Shown: one piece after another, positions 1 through 10,468 of the stretch
Position numbering within the stretch: the stretch's first letter is position 1
Layout: every line of letters begins with the position of its first letter
The notes under the pieces: generated by a model
Database searches by the model: none
What the model saw: the letters and a program-made list of their open reading frames with translations, nothing else
Told to the model about the DNA's origin: nothing
Position numbers and translations under genes: made by a program
Source: an uncultured Bacteroidota bacterium
GTDB taxonomy: Bacteria > Bacteroidota > Bacteroidia > Flavobacteriales > Flavobacteriaceae
Length of the DNA: 64,000 bases
Direction of reading: 5' to 3'
Assembly: GCA_902620455.1 (NCBI GenBank)
Contig: CACNIG010000003.1
Location: 1 to 64,000, forward strand

Positions 1-675
1 AGGACAACTTACAGCAACAATTTTTGCATCTGTTTTTATTGCTTCTTCTGATCTTTTAATATTTATATCTTGATTACCCTTTTCTGGTTCTTTAAACATT
101 TGAGCACCCCCTGCACCACAACATAAGGATTTAGATTTACAGCTTTTCATCTCTACAAGTTCAGCATCTAGTTTTTTAATTACATCTCTAGGAGCCTCAT
201 ATATTCCATTAGCTCTACCTAAATAACAGGGATCATGATAAGTGATTTTTTTACCTTTATAATAGCCTCCCGAGATTGAGATCTTATTTTCCTTGACTAA
301 ATTGTTAATCAAAGTAGTATGATGAATAACCTCATAATTCCCACCAAGATCAGGATATTCATTTTTAAGAGTATTAAAGCAATGAGGACATGTAGTAATT
401 ATTTTTTTGACGTCATATGAGTTAAGAATCTCAATATTTGAGATTGCTTTCATCTGAAATAAAAATTCATTCCCTGATCTTTTTGCAGGATCACCAGTGC
501 ATGATTCTTCTTTACCAAGAATAGCATATGATATATTTGCTTTATTAAGAATTTTAACAAAAGCTTTAGTTACTTTTTTTGCTCTATCATCAAAACTACC
601 TGCACAACCTATCCAAAATAGATACTCTGGATGCTCACCTCTAGATTTTAGTTCTGATAAAATTGGTACTTTCAT
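1..675 (-). CDS. CCG-domain (Fe-S) oxidoreductase, 3' end missing
   Basis: This is the N-terminal 225 codons of a soluble iron-sulfur oxidoreductase of the HdrB/GlpC/LutA CCG type; the gene runs off the left edge. I translated it from the ATG at 675. Cysteine motifs are visible in order: WIGCAGSFDD (Cys24), ESCTGDPAKR, TTCPHCFNTLK, HDPCYLGR and SLCCGAGGAQMF, the last being the CCG signature that binds a cluster or disulfide. The start overlaps the stop of the HAD gene by one base (TAATG), so the two are translationally coupled. It probably takes electrons from the membrane-bound dicluster protein encoded just upstream. The electron donor and acceptor cannot be told from sequence. Family assignment is firm, physiological role uncertain. 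Confidence 0.88.
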   Translation of the reverse strand, partial: MKVPILSELKSRGEHPEYLFWIGCAGSFDDRAKKVTKAFVKILNKANISYAILGKEESCTGDPAKRSGNEFLFQMKAISNIEILNSYDVKKIITTCPHCFNTLKNEYPDLGGNYEVIHHTTLINNLVKENKISISGGYYKGKKITYHDPCYLGRANGIYEAPRDVIKKLDAELVEMKSCKSKSLCCGAGGAQMFKEPEKGNQDINIKRSEEAIKTDAKIVAVSCP

Positions 676-1127
676 TATTCCTTATCTGATTGGCCATCAT
701 CAAAGACCTCAATGGTTACTTTTTTCTCAATTAAATCTGTAAATTTCCCATTATACCTTGTAGCCTTTACTAGGTGATTGTCTATCCAATGATAATTACC
801 TCCTCTTGGTTTTCCCATAAGCAGACTATGATATTTAAAGCCATTATCTTTAAGCCACTTTTCTGTTACTTCTCTATGTGATTCAACTCTAGCAGTAAAG
901 AAACATATAATATGTCCTTTATCATACCAGTTATTAATTGTCTCTAAAGCATCAGGATATAATTTTGCAGTGACCATTCTCTCCGGCTCCTCATTTGGAA
1001 CATCATCACAAATTGTGCCGTCTATGTCAATTAGATAATTTTTTATCCCTTCAGGCAAAATTGGACTTACTGTCTCACCCTTCTCAATTTTTTGATGTAA
1101 ATAATTTTCAACTTCTTCTTTTTTCAT
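675..1127 (-). CDS. HAD-superfamily phosphatase, small
   Basis: A 150-residue HAD-fold hydrolase. Motif I (IDIDGTICDD) starts near residue 32, with the nucleophile and acid aspartates of DxDGT. Motif II is the Thr in FFTARVESH, a Lys lies in MGKPRGG, and acidic residues follow in the Trp-Ile-Asp stretch. There is no large cap domain, so it belongs with the small C0 phosphatases. Similar flavobacterial proteins are often labelled phosphoheptose isomerase, but nothing here resembles a sugar isomerase. It is placed between two subunits of an iron-sulfur electron-transfer system and overlaps the next gene by one base. The substrate is unknown; a sugar phosphate or nucleotide is possible. Confidence 0.8.
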   Translation of the reverse strand: MKKEEVENYLHQKIEKGETVSPILPEGIKNYLIDIDGTICDDVPNEEPERMVTAKLYPDALETINNWYDKGHIICFFTARVESHREVTEKWLKDNGFKYHSLLMGKPRGGNYHWIDNHLVKATRYNGKFTDLIEKKVTIEVFDDGQSDKE

Positions 1128-1136
1128 AATTCAATT

Positions 1137-2456
1137 TTAAGATTCTTGTATCCAAAGTTCTCTATCTTGTTGGTTGTATGGCCATGGAGCTCCATTGTTT
1201 TCGATATTGTTCATCATATTATTTAAATCTGGATGAGCGGATGATTCTTCCATTATTAAATATTGCCTCATATCCATAATAATTGACAAAGGATCAATGT
1301 TAATAGGACACGCCTCAACACAAGCATTACAAGATGTACAAGCCCATAATTCTTCCTTGGTTATATAATTATCTAATAATCTATCACCATCATCAACAAA
1401 CTTTCCTTTATTAATTGTAATATTCTTAGATACTTTTTCCAATCTATCTCTTGTATCCATCATTATCTTTCTTGGTGATAGTTTTTTTCCTGTAAGGTTA
1501 GCAGGACACTCACTAGTACACCTTCCACATTCAGAGCATGAATAGGCATTCATAAGCTGAACCCAGTTTAAATCTAAAACATCAGAAGCACCAAATTTAT
1601 CAACATCACCATTAGACTGAGAGGCCTTTTCTGGATAAAACATCAAAAGAACTTCATTTTTTACTGATTCCAATATTCCAGATTTTCCTTTGTTTTCAAG
1701 ATTTGCATAATAGGTGTTAGGAAAAGCTAAAAGTATATGGAGATGTTTGGAGTAATACAAATAGTTAAGAAAAAAGAAAATGCCAATAATGTGTAACCAC
1801 CAAAAAACTCTTTCAAAAACATAAACTGTAGAGGTCTCAAATGAATCAAATATTGGAACAATAAAAGAGGAAATAGGAAAAGATCCTGCCTTATAGTATC
1901 CTTCAAAATTTCTTTCTTGAAGAATTAAATCTGTTGCATTCATTGATAAAAATAACAACATTAATACTACCTCAAAATAAAGTATGTTATCAGCATCAAA
2001 TTTTGGCCATCCCTTCATTTCACTGCTTAAAAATCTCTTTATCTTAACAATATTTCTTCTGGTCCAAAATAGAATAACTGAAATTAAAACTAGGAATGCT
2101 AAAATTTCAAAAGAAGCAATCAAAAAGTTATAAAAATTAGGATTAAAATATTTAGAAAAAAATCTATGTGAACCAGTCACACCATCTATCAATATTTCAA
2201 GGAGTTCAATGTTTATGATGATAAACCCAACATATACTATTACATGTAAAAATCCTGAAATTGGTTTGGTAACCATTTTAGATTGACCTAGAGCAATTCT
2301 AATCATGTTATAAAGTCTTTTTTTGGGATTATCAGACCTATCTATAGGTTTACCAAGTTTGATTACTCTTATTAACTTTTTAATATTATAAATAAAATAG
2401 CCAACTGATGTTATCAGTAGAATACTAAAAATTATGTTAGGTAAAATATCAATCAT
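1137..2456 (-). CDS. Membrane-bound 4Fe-4S dicluster electron-transfer protein
   Basis: A 439-residue protein with about five hydrophobic segments in its first 240 residues, followed by a soluble ferredoxin-like domain. Two classical 4Fe-4S motifs are visible: CSECGRCTSECP (about residue 308) and CTSCNACVEACP (about 371). This HdrE/NarI-like membrane domain plus HdrC-like dicluster arrangement, with a CCG-domain protein nearby, is common in Bacteroidota and usually called a heterodisulfide-reductase-related (Fe-S)-binding protein. It should carry electrons between the quinone pool and the CCG protein. The gene directly follows the MCE gene stop with no gap and precedes the HAD gene by 9 bases, so it belongs to one minus-strand operon. 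Confidence 0.85.
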   Translation of the reverse strand: MIDILPNIIFSILLITSVGYFIYNIKKLIRVIKLGKPIDRSDNPKKRLYNMIRIALGQSKMVTKPISGFLHVIVYVGFIIINIELLEILIDGVTGSHRFFSKYFNPNFYNFLIASFEILAFLVLISVILFWTRRNIVKIKRFLSSEMKGWPKFDADNILYFEVVLMLLFLSMNATDLILQERNFEGYYKAGSFPISSFIVPIFDSFETSTVYVFERVFWWLHIIGIFFFLNYLYYSKHLHILLAFPNTYYANLENKGKSGILESVKNEVLLMFYPEKASQSNGDVDKFGASDVLDLNWVQLMNAYSCSECGRCTSECPANLTGKKLSPRKIMMDTRDRLEKVSKNITINKGKFVDDGDRLLDNYITKEELWACTSCNACVEACPINIDPLSIIMDMRQYLIMEESSAHPDLNNMMNNIENNGAPWPYNQQDRELWIQES

Positions 2457-3371
2457 TTACTTTCTACCAAAAACTGAAAAATGAACATATTTTTTTGGAT
2501 TTGCTTTTATATCATTAATCAAAACGTTCAAACTCTCTATCGATGAATTAAGATTATTATAAACTTCATCTTCATTAATTAATTTACCTAAGGTTGAGTC
2601 GTCTGAATCAAGTTTATCTATAATTGAGCTAATACCATCAACTGAGACCTCAAGATTAGTAAGAAGAGAAGACAAACCAAAAGAATTTAATTCATCAGAC
2701 ACATTTGAAAGATTAGAACTAATATTCTCAATATTGTCTATTGTGTTATTAATTTGAGTATTCTTGGATGTCAATGTTTCTTCAATAATTAATGAAGAAT
2801 TATTTATGGCATTGATGGCGGATGTTAAAACATTAATAGATTCTTTAATTTCTTCTTGAGTCTGTCTATTTAAAACATTTGATGCACCAGTAAAAATTGA
2901 GTCGACACTTGTTATAGTACTTTGTAATTGTCTTGATAGAGGTTCTATCTGCCTATTAATTAATTCTGTTAATCCAGGCCTAACACTAGACATAAGAGTA
3001 TCACCAGTTTTAACTATCGATTCTCTTTCAAATAAAGGTTCTATTGAAATAGCTAAACCACCAAGAACACCTGTTTCATAAATTGATGCTGTACTTTTTG
3101 ATGAAAAGCTCAACTTATCCTTAACTTTCAGGGTAACAAGTATTTTTGTAGAGTTAGGCATAAAGTCAAGTTCAGTAACATTACCAATTGATAAGCCGTT
3201 GATCATCACGTTTGCACCAACTAATAAACCATCTACTTCATCATAGACTGCATAAATTGTCTTTTGCTTATCAAGAATAGATGATCCTTTTAAATAATTA
3301 AATCCAAATATGAATAGAAGTATAGTTGATAAAACAAAAAAAGCAGCTTTAATTTCTTTAGATAGTCTCAA
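2457..3371 (-). CDS. MCE/MlaD-family lipid transport protein
   Basis: A 304-residue envelope protein. One N-terminal transmembrane anchor (about residues 10-28) is followed by an MCE domain (about 37-115) with the typical run VDGLLVGANVMINGLSIG and the loop YETGVLGG. The rest is a long helical region rich in Asn, Ser and Ile that probably forms a coiled-coil needle or barrel. MCE proteins bind phospholipids in the periplasm and work with an MlaE/MlaF ABC transporter, which is not in this window. The start is TTG, matching MRLSKEIKA with the anchor directly after. It sits between the amidase and the Fe-S membrane gene, a usual flavobacterial order. Confidence 0.85.
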   Translation of the reverse strand: MRLSKEIKAAFFVLSTILLFIFGFNYLKGSSILDKQKTIYAVYDEVDGLLVGANVMINGLSIGNVTELDFMPNSTKILVTLKVKDKLSFSSKSTASIYETGVLGGLAISIEPLFERESIVKTGDTLMSSVRPGLTELINRQIEPLSRQLQSTITSVDSIFTGASNVLNRQTQEEIKESINVLTSAINAINNSSLIIEETLTSKNTQINNTIDNIENISSNLSNVSDELNSFGLSSLLTNLEVSVDGISSIIDKLDSDDSTLGKLINEDEVYNNLNSSIESLNVLINDIKANPKKYVHFSVFGRK

Positions 3372-3440
3372 GGCAGTTTAGGTTTATGATGTAAAAATAA
3401 GAATAATTTAGTTAGTGAAATATTATCTTCAGTCTCAATT

Positions 3441-4481
3441 TTATTTGATTATTTCATTGTTTTGAAATCTCACGACAAAAGATGAATTAAAACCACTTGC
3501 TCTTGCAGTTTTTAAAGACTTATTAGCACCTTCCAGAGTTTTATGTTTCCCATATAAATATTTATATATTTTTCCTTCTTTAACTACATCAACAGCTTTT
3601 AAGCCATTAAAATTATAGGGTTTCAATTCTAAAAGTTTATTGCTTGCAGCAATTTGTATTCTGTAATATGAAATTTCATTAGTGTTGTTTTCTTCAATAT
3701 TAGATGTAATTAGGTTATTAAAAAATTCATTTTTATAATTAATTACAGCATTAGAGATTGCTTCAGCCATCTCGGATTGACCTTTAGGTGAATTTAAATA
3801 TGCACCCTCTTTTTTATTAGATAAAAAACCAAGTTCAATGAGAACACTTGGCATATAAGTATATTTCAGAACAATAAATCCTGCTTGTTTTATATTTCTA
3901 TTTTTTCTATTTAACCTATTAACAAAGCCATTTTGAATGTATGATGCTGCAATAATACTTTGGTCAAGGTATTCTTCCTGCATTAAAGTAAGTCCAATTA
4001 CTGATTCTGGGTTGTTGGGATCAAAACCTGCATAAGCACTTTCATAGTTGTCTTCAAAGAAAATTACAGAATTCTCTTTTTTTGCTACTTCAAAGTTTCG
4101 TTGGTTTGCATGAAGTCCAAGCACAAAAGTTTCAGCACCATATGCTTGAGATGTATGGTAGTTACAGTGGATTGATATAAAAAGTTGGGCATCTGATTTA
4201 TTTGCAATATTTGCTCTTTCTAACAGGTTTACAAATTTATCTCTGTCTCTTGTATATATAACTTTTATTCCATTGTCTTGAAGTATTTGTCCAAGTTTGA
4301 GAGATGTATTTAGTGTAATTATTTTTTCATAAAAACCATTACTTACTGCTCCAGGATCTTTACCACCATGACCAGGATCTATAACCACAGTAAAATTATT
4401 GCGATTTTTTATTTCTTGACCTTGAAGACTAAATAAATAGAGCTGAAGTAAAACTACAGCAAGTAACCTTAGTGAATTCAT
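3441..4481 (-). CDS. N-acetylmuramoyl-L-alanine amidase (AmiC type)
   Basis: A 346-residue exported amidase that cuts the bond between muramic acid and the stem peptide during cell separation. A signal peptide covers about residues 1-21. The amidase_3 domain begins with VVIDPGHGGKDPGA, carrying the first zinc His, then the Glu of FYEK and the second zinc His of FISIHCNYH; the catalytic Glu is in LIELGFLSNKKE. The last 75 residues resemble a SPOR-like peptidoglycan-binding repeat (YRIQIAASNKLL through SSFVVRF). It is divergent from lptD, with 78 bases between the two starts. Family assignment is firm; the SPOR call is moderate. Confidence 0.92.
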   Translation of the reverse strand: MNSLRLLAVVLLQLYLFSLQGQEIKNRNNFTVVIDPGHGGKDPGAVSNGFYEKIITLNTSLKLGQILQDNGIKVIYTRDRDKFVNLLERANIANKSDAQLFISIHCNYHTSQAYGAETFVLGLHANQRNFEVAKKENSVIFFEDNYESAYAGFDPNNPESVIGLTLMQEEYLDQSIIAASYIQNGFVNRLNRKNRNIKQAGFIVLKYTYMPSVLIELGFLSNKKEGAYLNSPKGQSEMAEAISNAVINYKNEFFNNLITSNIEENNTNEISYYRIQIAASNKLLELKPYNFNGLKAVDVVKEGKIYKYLYGKHKTLEGANKSLKTARASGFNSSFVVRFQNNEIIK

Positions 4482-4512
4482 CCTTATTAATAGATATAAT
4501 TAAAATTATGAT

Positions 4513-4520
4513 TAATTTTG
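4513..4520 (+). promoter_or_regulatory. Possible -7 promoter element of lptD
   Basis: TAATTTTG fits the Bacteroidota -7 consensus TAnnTTTG and lies 39 bases before the TTG start of lptD. I see no clear TTG at -33, so this could be a chance match in AT-rich DNA. Confidence 0.35.
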
Positions 4521-4559
4521 AATAAGTTAAGTACCTTGTTGATAACTCAATTTTAAATC

Positions 4560-7157
4560 TTGAAAAAAAAATATTTAATCCTTTTTATAGCTTTATTTTT
4601 TTCAGGATTAAGCTTCTTAAACTCTCAAACGGATGGAACAATTATAGATTCAATATCAACTCAAGAAAAAGACAAGAAATCTGTTCTTTTAGATAATGTC
4701 AAATATGATGCATCTGATTCAATTATAATTGATCAAAAAAATAACAAAATTATTTTATACAACAACGCCAAAATTGAATATGGCGACATAAATTTAACAT
4801 CAGGTCTTATTATCTTAGATTACAAAGAAAACATTGTAACTGCAGGAAGAATTTCAGATGCTAAAGGTAATCTTAGCCAATATCCAACATTTAAACAAGG
4901 GGGAAATGTAGTCAATCCTGATTCCATAAAATATAATTTTGATAATCAAAAAGCTTTGATATGGAATTCAAAATCTGAAGAAAATGGAATGAATATTCTA
5001 TCCAGTTTAACAAAGAAACAGAATGACTCAGTATATTATTTAAAAGATGGCAAAGTTACTACCGGAGGGAACTTAATTGGAGATGAAACAGAAGAAGCTG
5101 ATTATTTTTTTAAAATTAGAAAAGGTAAACTTGTCCCTGGAGGAAATATTATAACTGGGTTTACAAATTTATTTGTTAAGAATGTCCCTACCCCTATTGG
5201 ATTACCATTTGCTTATTTCCCATCTCAACAAACCAAAGATTCTGGATTCATAATCCCAAATATAAATGAAAGTAACCAAAGGGGTTACTCACTTCAAAAT
5301 GGAGGATATTACTTGCCATTATCTGATTTTTTTGATTTAACAATTCTCGGTGATTATTACACAAATGGAAGCTATGGGTTAAATATTACTTCTGCATACA
5401 AGAGAAGATATAGATCAAGTGGAAATTTTACAGTTCGTTATGAAAATTTAATAAACGGTGAACGCGGTCTTCCAGATTATGGAAAATCTACAGTGTACAA
5501 TGTTAGATGGACTCATACCAAAGATCCTAAATCATCTCCTAATTCAACTTTCTCTGCATCTGTCAACTTTGGTAGTAGTGATTATTTCAGACAATCTGTA
5601 AATCAACTTAACACTGCTAATTTTTTAAATAATAATTTAAGTTCATCTGTATCTTACTCTAAATCATTTCCAGGATCTGCGGGTGTGAGAGTCTCAATGA
5701 CAGCTAATATGTCACAAAATACTCAATCTCAGGAGGTAAACCTAACATTGCCAACCCTGACTTTAACTTCCAATAGGTTTTATCCTTTTGAAAGGAAAGG
5801 AAGGTCAAAAAAAGGATTCTTTCAAAATATAAATATTCAATATTCTTCAAAAGCAGAAAATAGAACAATTTTTGCTGATGATCTCTTATTAAAAAAGGGA
5901 ATGTTTGATAATGCAAAGTCTGGGGTTCAACATATTATTCCATTTCAAACTAATTTTAAAATGTTTAAACATCTAAGTGTAAGTGTTGGTGGACAGTATT
6001 CAGAAACATGGACAGGAAAAACAATTAGATACAATGATTTTAATGAGGGTGTCGGTGCTGTCAAAGATACAATTAGTGGTTTTGATAGATTTGGAGTTTA
6101 TAACTATAATGCAAGCATAACTACAAAAGTATATGGAATTATAAATTTTAAACCTAAAAATAAAGTCCAATCAATTAGACATACTATTTCACCTAGTATA
6201 AGTTACTCAAACAATCCAAGCTTTGAAAAGTATTATGATACATATATTATAGATGCGAATGGGAATACTGCAGAATATACAAGATTTCAAGGTGGGTTGT
6301 ATAATGCGCCTGGACGTAATTATTCAAGTAGTATTGGACTGACTATAAAGAATGTAATAGAAGCAAAGGTAAAGCCTAAAGATTCAACAGAAACAGAACT
6401 TAGAAAAATAGATATATTTAAAAATTTAAATATTTCTACTAGTTATAATATTGCTGCAGAAGAGTTTAATTTGTCACCAATTAGGGTTACAGGAAGCTTT
6501 GATTTAGCAAAAGCTTTCACTGTTAATACTGGAGCAACATTTGATCCTTATGCCTTAAATGAAAATAACCAAAGGATCAATGTGTTTAATTCAAAAAATG
6601 GAGGAGGACTTTTGAGGTTGACAAGTGCAAATGTATCAACTCAATATCAAATTAATAATGATACATTTAAAAGAGGTCAAACAGATGAGCAAATTAATGA
6701 ATCAACTTCAGGAGGTGGTCGTAACGATGATCTATTTGGTGTATCACAGAATTTTTCTGATTCAAGGCAGAATATGGAAGATGAAGAAGAGGAAGAAGAA
6801 ATTGATTTAACCAATTATATATATAGAATGCCATGGTCTCTTAATTTAGCTTATTCACTAACCTATAATAACTCCAGAGGTCAAAATGATTTTTCAACAA
6901 ATTCATTAATGATATCATCTAACTTTTCTTTAACACCAAAATGGACAGTTGGTATTTCATCCGGATATGATTTTAAGCAAAAAGGTTTTACTTATACACA
7001 ATTAAGATTTGATAGGGACCTTGACAGTTGGAAATTAGACTTCTCATGGGTGCCATTTAGTGACAGAGCATCATGGAACTTCTTTATCGGTATAAAATCT
7101 GGACTTTTAAGTGACCTTAAATATGAAAAAAGATCTGAACCAGACAGATCATTATAG
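4560..7157 (+). CDS. lptD: LPS assembly outer-membrane protein LptD
   Basis: An 865-residue outer-membrane protein that inserts lipopolysaccharide into the outer leaflet. The start is TTG, chosen because a signal peptide (Lys-rich start, hydrophobic LILFIALFF, cleavage near residue 22) begins at once. An OstA/LptA-like beta-jellyroll follows (about 45-200: KIEYGDINLTSGLIILDYK), then a large beta-barrel with many aromatic alternating strands ending close to the C-terminus. It has the flavobacterial LptD layout, longer than the E. coli protein. An unusual acidic loop, MEDEEEEEEIDL, lies near residue 741. RidA follows 3 bases later. A LptE partner is not in the window. Confidence 0.88.
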   Translation: MKKKYLILFIALFFSGLSFLNSQTDGTIIDSISTQEKDKKSVLLDNVKYDASDSIIIDQKNNKIILYNNAKIEYGDINLTSGLIILDYKENIVTAGRISDAKGNLSQYPTFKQGGNVVNPDSIKYNFDNQKALIWNSKSEENGMNILSSLTKKQNDSVYYLKDGKVTTGGNLIGDETEEADYFFKIRKGKLVPGGNIITGFTNLFVKNVPTPIGLPFAYFPSQQTKDSGFIIPNINESNQRGYSLQNGGYYLPLSDFFDLTILGDYYTNGSYGLNITSAYKRRYRSSGNFTVRYENLINGERGLPDYGKSTVYNVRWTHTKDPKSSPNSTFSASVNFGSSDYFRQSVNQLNTANFLNNNLSSSVSYSKSFPGSAGVRVSMTANMSQNTQSQEVNLTLPTLTLTSNRFYPFERKGRSKKGFFQNINIQYSSKAENRTIFADDLLLKKGMFDNAKSGVQHIIPFQTNFKMFKHLSVSVGGQYSETWTGKTIRYNDFNEGVGAVKDTISGFDRFGVYNYNASITTKVYGIINFKPKNKVQSIRHTISPSISYSNNPSFEKYYDTYIIDANGNTAEYTRFQGGLYNAPGRNYSSSIGLTIKNVIEAKVKPKDSTETELRKIDIFKNLNISTSYNIAAEEFNLSPIRVTGSFDLAKAFTVNTGATFDPYALNENNQRINVFNSKNGGGLLRLTSANVSTQYQINNDTFKRGQTDEQINESTSGGGRNDDLFGVSQNFSDSRQNMEDEEEEEEIDLTNYIYRMPWSLNLAYSLTYNNSRGQNDFSTNSLMISSNFSLTPKWTVGISSGYDFKQKGFTYTQLRFDRDLDSWKLDFSWVPFSDRASWNFFIGIKSGLLSDLKYEKRSEPDRSL

Positions 7158-7160
7158 ATT

Positions 7161-7541
7161 ATGAAAAAAATTGTTAACACAAAGAAATCACCTGCCCCAA
7201 TTGGGCCATATAATCAAGCAATTTTGAAAGATAACATACTTTTTATATCTGGACAAATAGCACTCGACCCCTTATCTATGAAGCTCAATAACCAGACTAT
7301 TGAAGAGGAAACTAATCAAGTTATGTTAAACCTAAAACATATTTTAAAAGAAGCAAATATGGATTTTGATAATGTCGTTAAAACATCAATTTTTCTATCA
7401 GATATGAATCTATTTAATGAAGTAAATGAGATTTATGGAAAATATATCATTAAGGGAGATGAGCCAGCAAGAGAAACTATAGCAGTTAAGACATTACCTA
7501 TGAATGTTAATGTGGAAATATCAATGATAGCTATTTTGTAA
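7161..7541 (+). CDS. ridA: RidA family enamine/imine deaminase
   Basis: A 126-residue YjgF/YER057c/UK114 protein. RidA hydrolyses reactive enamines and imines made by PLP enzymes such as threonine dehydratase. Visible signatures are APIGPYNQAI near the start, LFISGQIALDP, and the C-terminal block with the catalytic-loop Arg (PARETIAVKTLP) and the acidic VNVEISMIAIL. Length is normal for the family. It starts 3 bases after lptD and its stop codon directly abuts the stop of the opposite-strand kinase-like gene. The nearby threonine operon at 32 kb would give a source of substrates, but that link is only inference. Confidence 0.93.
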   Translation: MKKIVNTKKSPAPIGPYNQAILKDNILFISGQIALDPLSMKLNNQTIEEETNQVMLNLKHILKEANMDFDNVVKTSIFLSDMNLFNEVNEIYGKYIIKGDEPARETIAVKTLPMNVNVEISMIAIL

Positions 7542-8399
7542 TTAGGTTGAGATATTTCTTTTATGATAGTCAACCAATCCAGTAATAGGCCTTTGAATAA
7601 ATCTACCTGTTTTAAGATTATATTTCTTTCCCACTTTAGTTATTTCGTCTTTTAGATAATATGCAATTGAACCGACATAGTGTATATCAACCTTACTAAA
7701 ATCATCATATTGGAGTATTTGATAATCAATAAATCTTTCCAATCCTTTAAAAATAATTTCTTTGAAATATTCATTTGACTTATTATCAATTAAAAACTTC
7801 GCGAATCCAGCTAAGTATGTATTTGGATTTTCTTCTCTATAAAGTTTATTTTTAATAGTATTTGGGGATAAATCATAATTTTTCGCAAACTCCTCTCTTA
7901 AATACTCAGGCATTTTATTAAAATAGTAAGCTCTAATTAAGTATTTTCCATAATAATTTCCACTTGCATAATCCATAAGAACATAACCCAAAGATTGGAC
8001 TCTCTGAATTACATCTTTTCCATCGTAATAAGAACAGTTTGATCCAGTTCCTATAATATTAACAATTGATGGAGTTCCAATATCTACAGCTGAGTATACA
8101 GCGGCATATGTATCTTCTTTTATATCAAATTCACTGTTTGTGAAAATTGATTTGAAAACTTTTAAAATTCTCTCTTGAGTTGAGTCAACTCCACATCCAG
8201 CTCCATAAAAGAAAAGCTTATTAACTGATTTTCTATTTTTATAAATGTCAAAATTATTTTTAATTCTCTCATTCAAAATTTCATTTGAGAGCATCTGAGG
8301 GTTCAAACCAAGAGTTTGGGTGGAAAAGATTTCTTCACCTTTATCATTAAGAGCTATCCAATCAGTTTTTGTAGAACCACTATCAACTACTAGAATCAT
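7542..8399 (-). CDS. BadF/BadG/BcrA/BcrD-type ATPase, N-acetylglucosamine kinase-like
   Basis: A 285-residue ASKHA-fold protein. The phosphate-1 loop VVDSGSTKTDWI opens the protein, and a second nucleotide-binding loop is seen at NIIGTGSNCSYYDG with YVLMDYASGNYYGK after it. Members of this family in Bacteroidota phosphorylate N-acetylglucosamine or related amino sugars recovered from cell-wall turnover. It is the last gene of the pfkA-gap run, 6 bases after gap, which fits a sugar-kinase role feeding glycolysis. Substrate is inferred from the family only. Its stop abuts ridA with no spacer. Confidence 0.8.
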   Translation of the reverse strand: MILVVDSGSTKTDWIALNDKGEEIFSTQTLGLNPQMLSNEILNERIKNNFDIYKNRKSVNKLFFYGAGCGVDSTQERILKVFKSIFTNSEFDIKEDTYAAVYSAVDIGTPSIVNIIGTGSNCSYYDGKDVIQRVQSLGYVLMDYASGNYYGKYLIRAYYFNKMPEYLREEFAKNYDLSPNTIKNKLYREENPNTYLAGFAKFLIDNKSNEYFKEIIFKGLERFIDYQILQYDDFSKVDIHYVGSIAYYLKDEITKVGKKYNLKTGRFIQRPITGLVDYHKRNIST

Positions 8400-8405
8400 T
8401 AATTA

Positions 8406-9416
<1,011 letters not shown>

Positions 9417-9421
9417 TTAAA

Positions 9422-10408
9422 TTAAATTGAAATTATATCACAGACTCTTACCAAGTCCTTATCTAATTCTTGACCGCCCTTTATAGCCTTGTCTATAGGA
9501 ACTGTTACCATTTTATCATCTATTATCCCTACCATAACCTTACTTTGATTTGATAGAAGACAATCAACTGCATGGACACCCATTCTAGAGGCTAAAACTC
9601 TATCGAAGCAAGTAGGTGATCCTCCTCTCTGAATATGACCGAGTATTGAAACTCTAATTTCGTAATGAGGTAGATTTTTTTCTATATGGGAAGAGAATTT
9701 AAAAACATTATCTCCAATTTTTTCCCCCTCTGATACAACAATTATACTAGAGGATTTTCCTGATTTCTCACTCTTTTTCAAAGAATCCAACAATCTATCT
9801 AAGTCCATTCCTTGCTCAGGTATTAATACTTCTTCTGCGCCAGCGCCAATACCAGCATTTAGTGCAATATGCCCTGATCCTTTACCCATGACTTCAATAA
9901 AAAAAAGTCTATTATGAGAACTTGCTGTATCTCTTATCTTATCAATTGCACTTACAGCTGTGTTCAATGCTGTATCATAACCTAGTGAACATCTTGTACC
10001 TACTAAATCATTATCAATGGTGCCAGGAATACCAATTGTTTTTATTCCATGCTCTTCCTCTAAAAGCATAGCACCAGTCAATGATCCATTACCCCCAATT
10101 ACTACAAGTGAATCTATTTCATATTTATCTAATGTAGCCTTAGCTTTCAGTCTTCCCTCTGTTCTTCTAAATTCATGACATCTAGCTGATTTTAGAAATG
10201 TTCCACCTTTATTAACAATATTATTTACTCCACGTGCATTAAGCTTCACCAAATCATCATTAATTAATCCCTCATATCCTTTATAGACTCCAAAACATTC
10301 AATATTATTAAATACAGCTGACCTAACAACTGCTCTTATGGCAGCATTCATTCCAGGAGCATCGCCACCTGATGTTAAAACACCTATTTTTTTCAGTTTA
10401 TCAGCCAT
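9422..10408 (-). CDS. pfkA: ATP-dependent 6-phosphofructokinase
   Basis: A 328-residue group A phosphofructokinase converting fructose 6-phosphate to fructose 1,6-bisphosphate. The ATP site is seen in VLTSGGDAPGMNAAIRA and VIGGNGSLTGA; the latter Gly fits an ATP-using rather than pyrophosphate-using enzyme. The catalytic loop IPGTIDNDLVGT and the substrate-binding EVMGKGSGHIA and ILGHIQRGGSPT are intact. It heads the pfkA-gap-kinase run. A full Bacteroidota-type promoter lies 12 bases upstream of its ATG. Confidence 0.96.
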   Translation of the reverse strand: MADKLKKIGVLTSGGDAPGMNAAIRAVVRSAVFNNIECFGVYKGYEGLINDDLVKLNARGVNNIVNKGGTFLKSARCHEFRRTEGRLKAKATLDKYEIDSLVVIGGNGSLTGAMLLEEEHGIKTIGIPGTIDNDLVGTRCSLGYDTALNTAVSAIDKIRDTASSHNRLFFIEVMGKGSGHIALNAGIGAGAEEVLIPEQGMDLDRLLDSLKKSEKSGKSSSIIVVSEGEKIGDNVFKFSSHIEKNLPHYEIRVSILGHIQRGGSPTCFDRVLASRMGVHAVDCLLSNQSKVMVGIIDDKMVTVPIDKAIKGGQELDKDLVRVCDIISI

Positions 10409-10420
10409 TTTTTAGTTGCA

Positions 10421-10452
10421 CAAATTTAAATATAAAAATCTAGGATATTCAA
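10421..10452 (-). promoter_or_regulatory. Promoter of the pfkA-gap operon
   Basis: On the minus strand, TTG (10452-10450), a 21-base spacer and TAAATTTG (10428-10421) match the Bacteroidota -33/-7 promoter. The pfkA ATG follows 12 bases after the -7 box. Confidence 0.6.
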
Positions 10453-10468
10453 CAATAAGTATAAATTG

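Noticed and set aside
497-742. Plus-strand open frame of 81 codons
   Set aside because: It is antisense to the CCG Fe-S protein and the HAD gene, both with clear family motifs, and its translation has no recognisable features.
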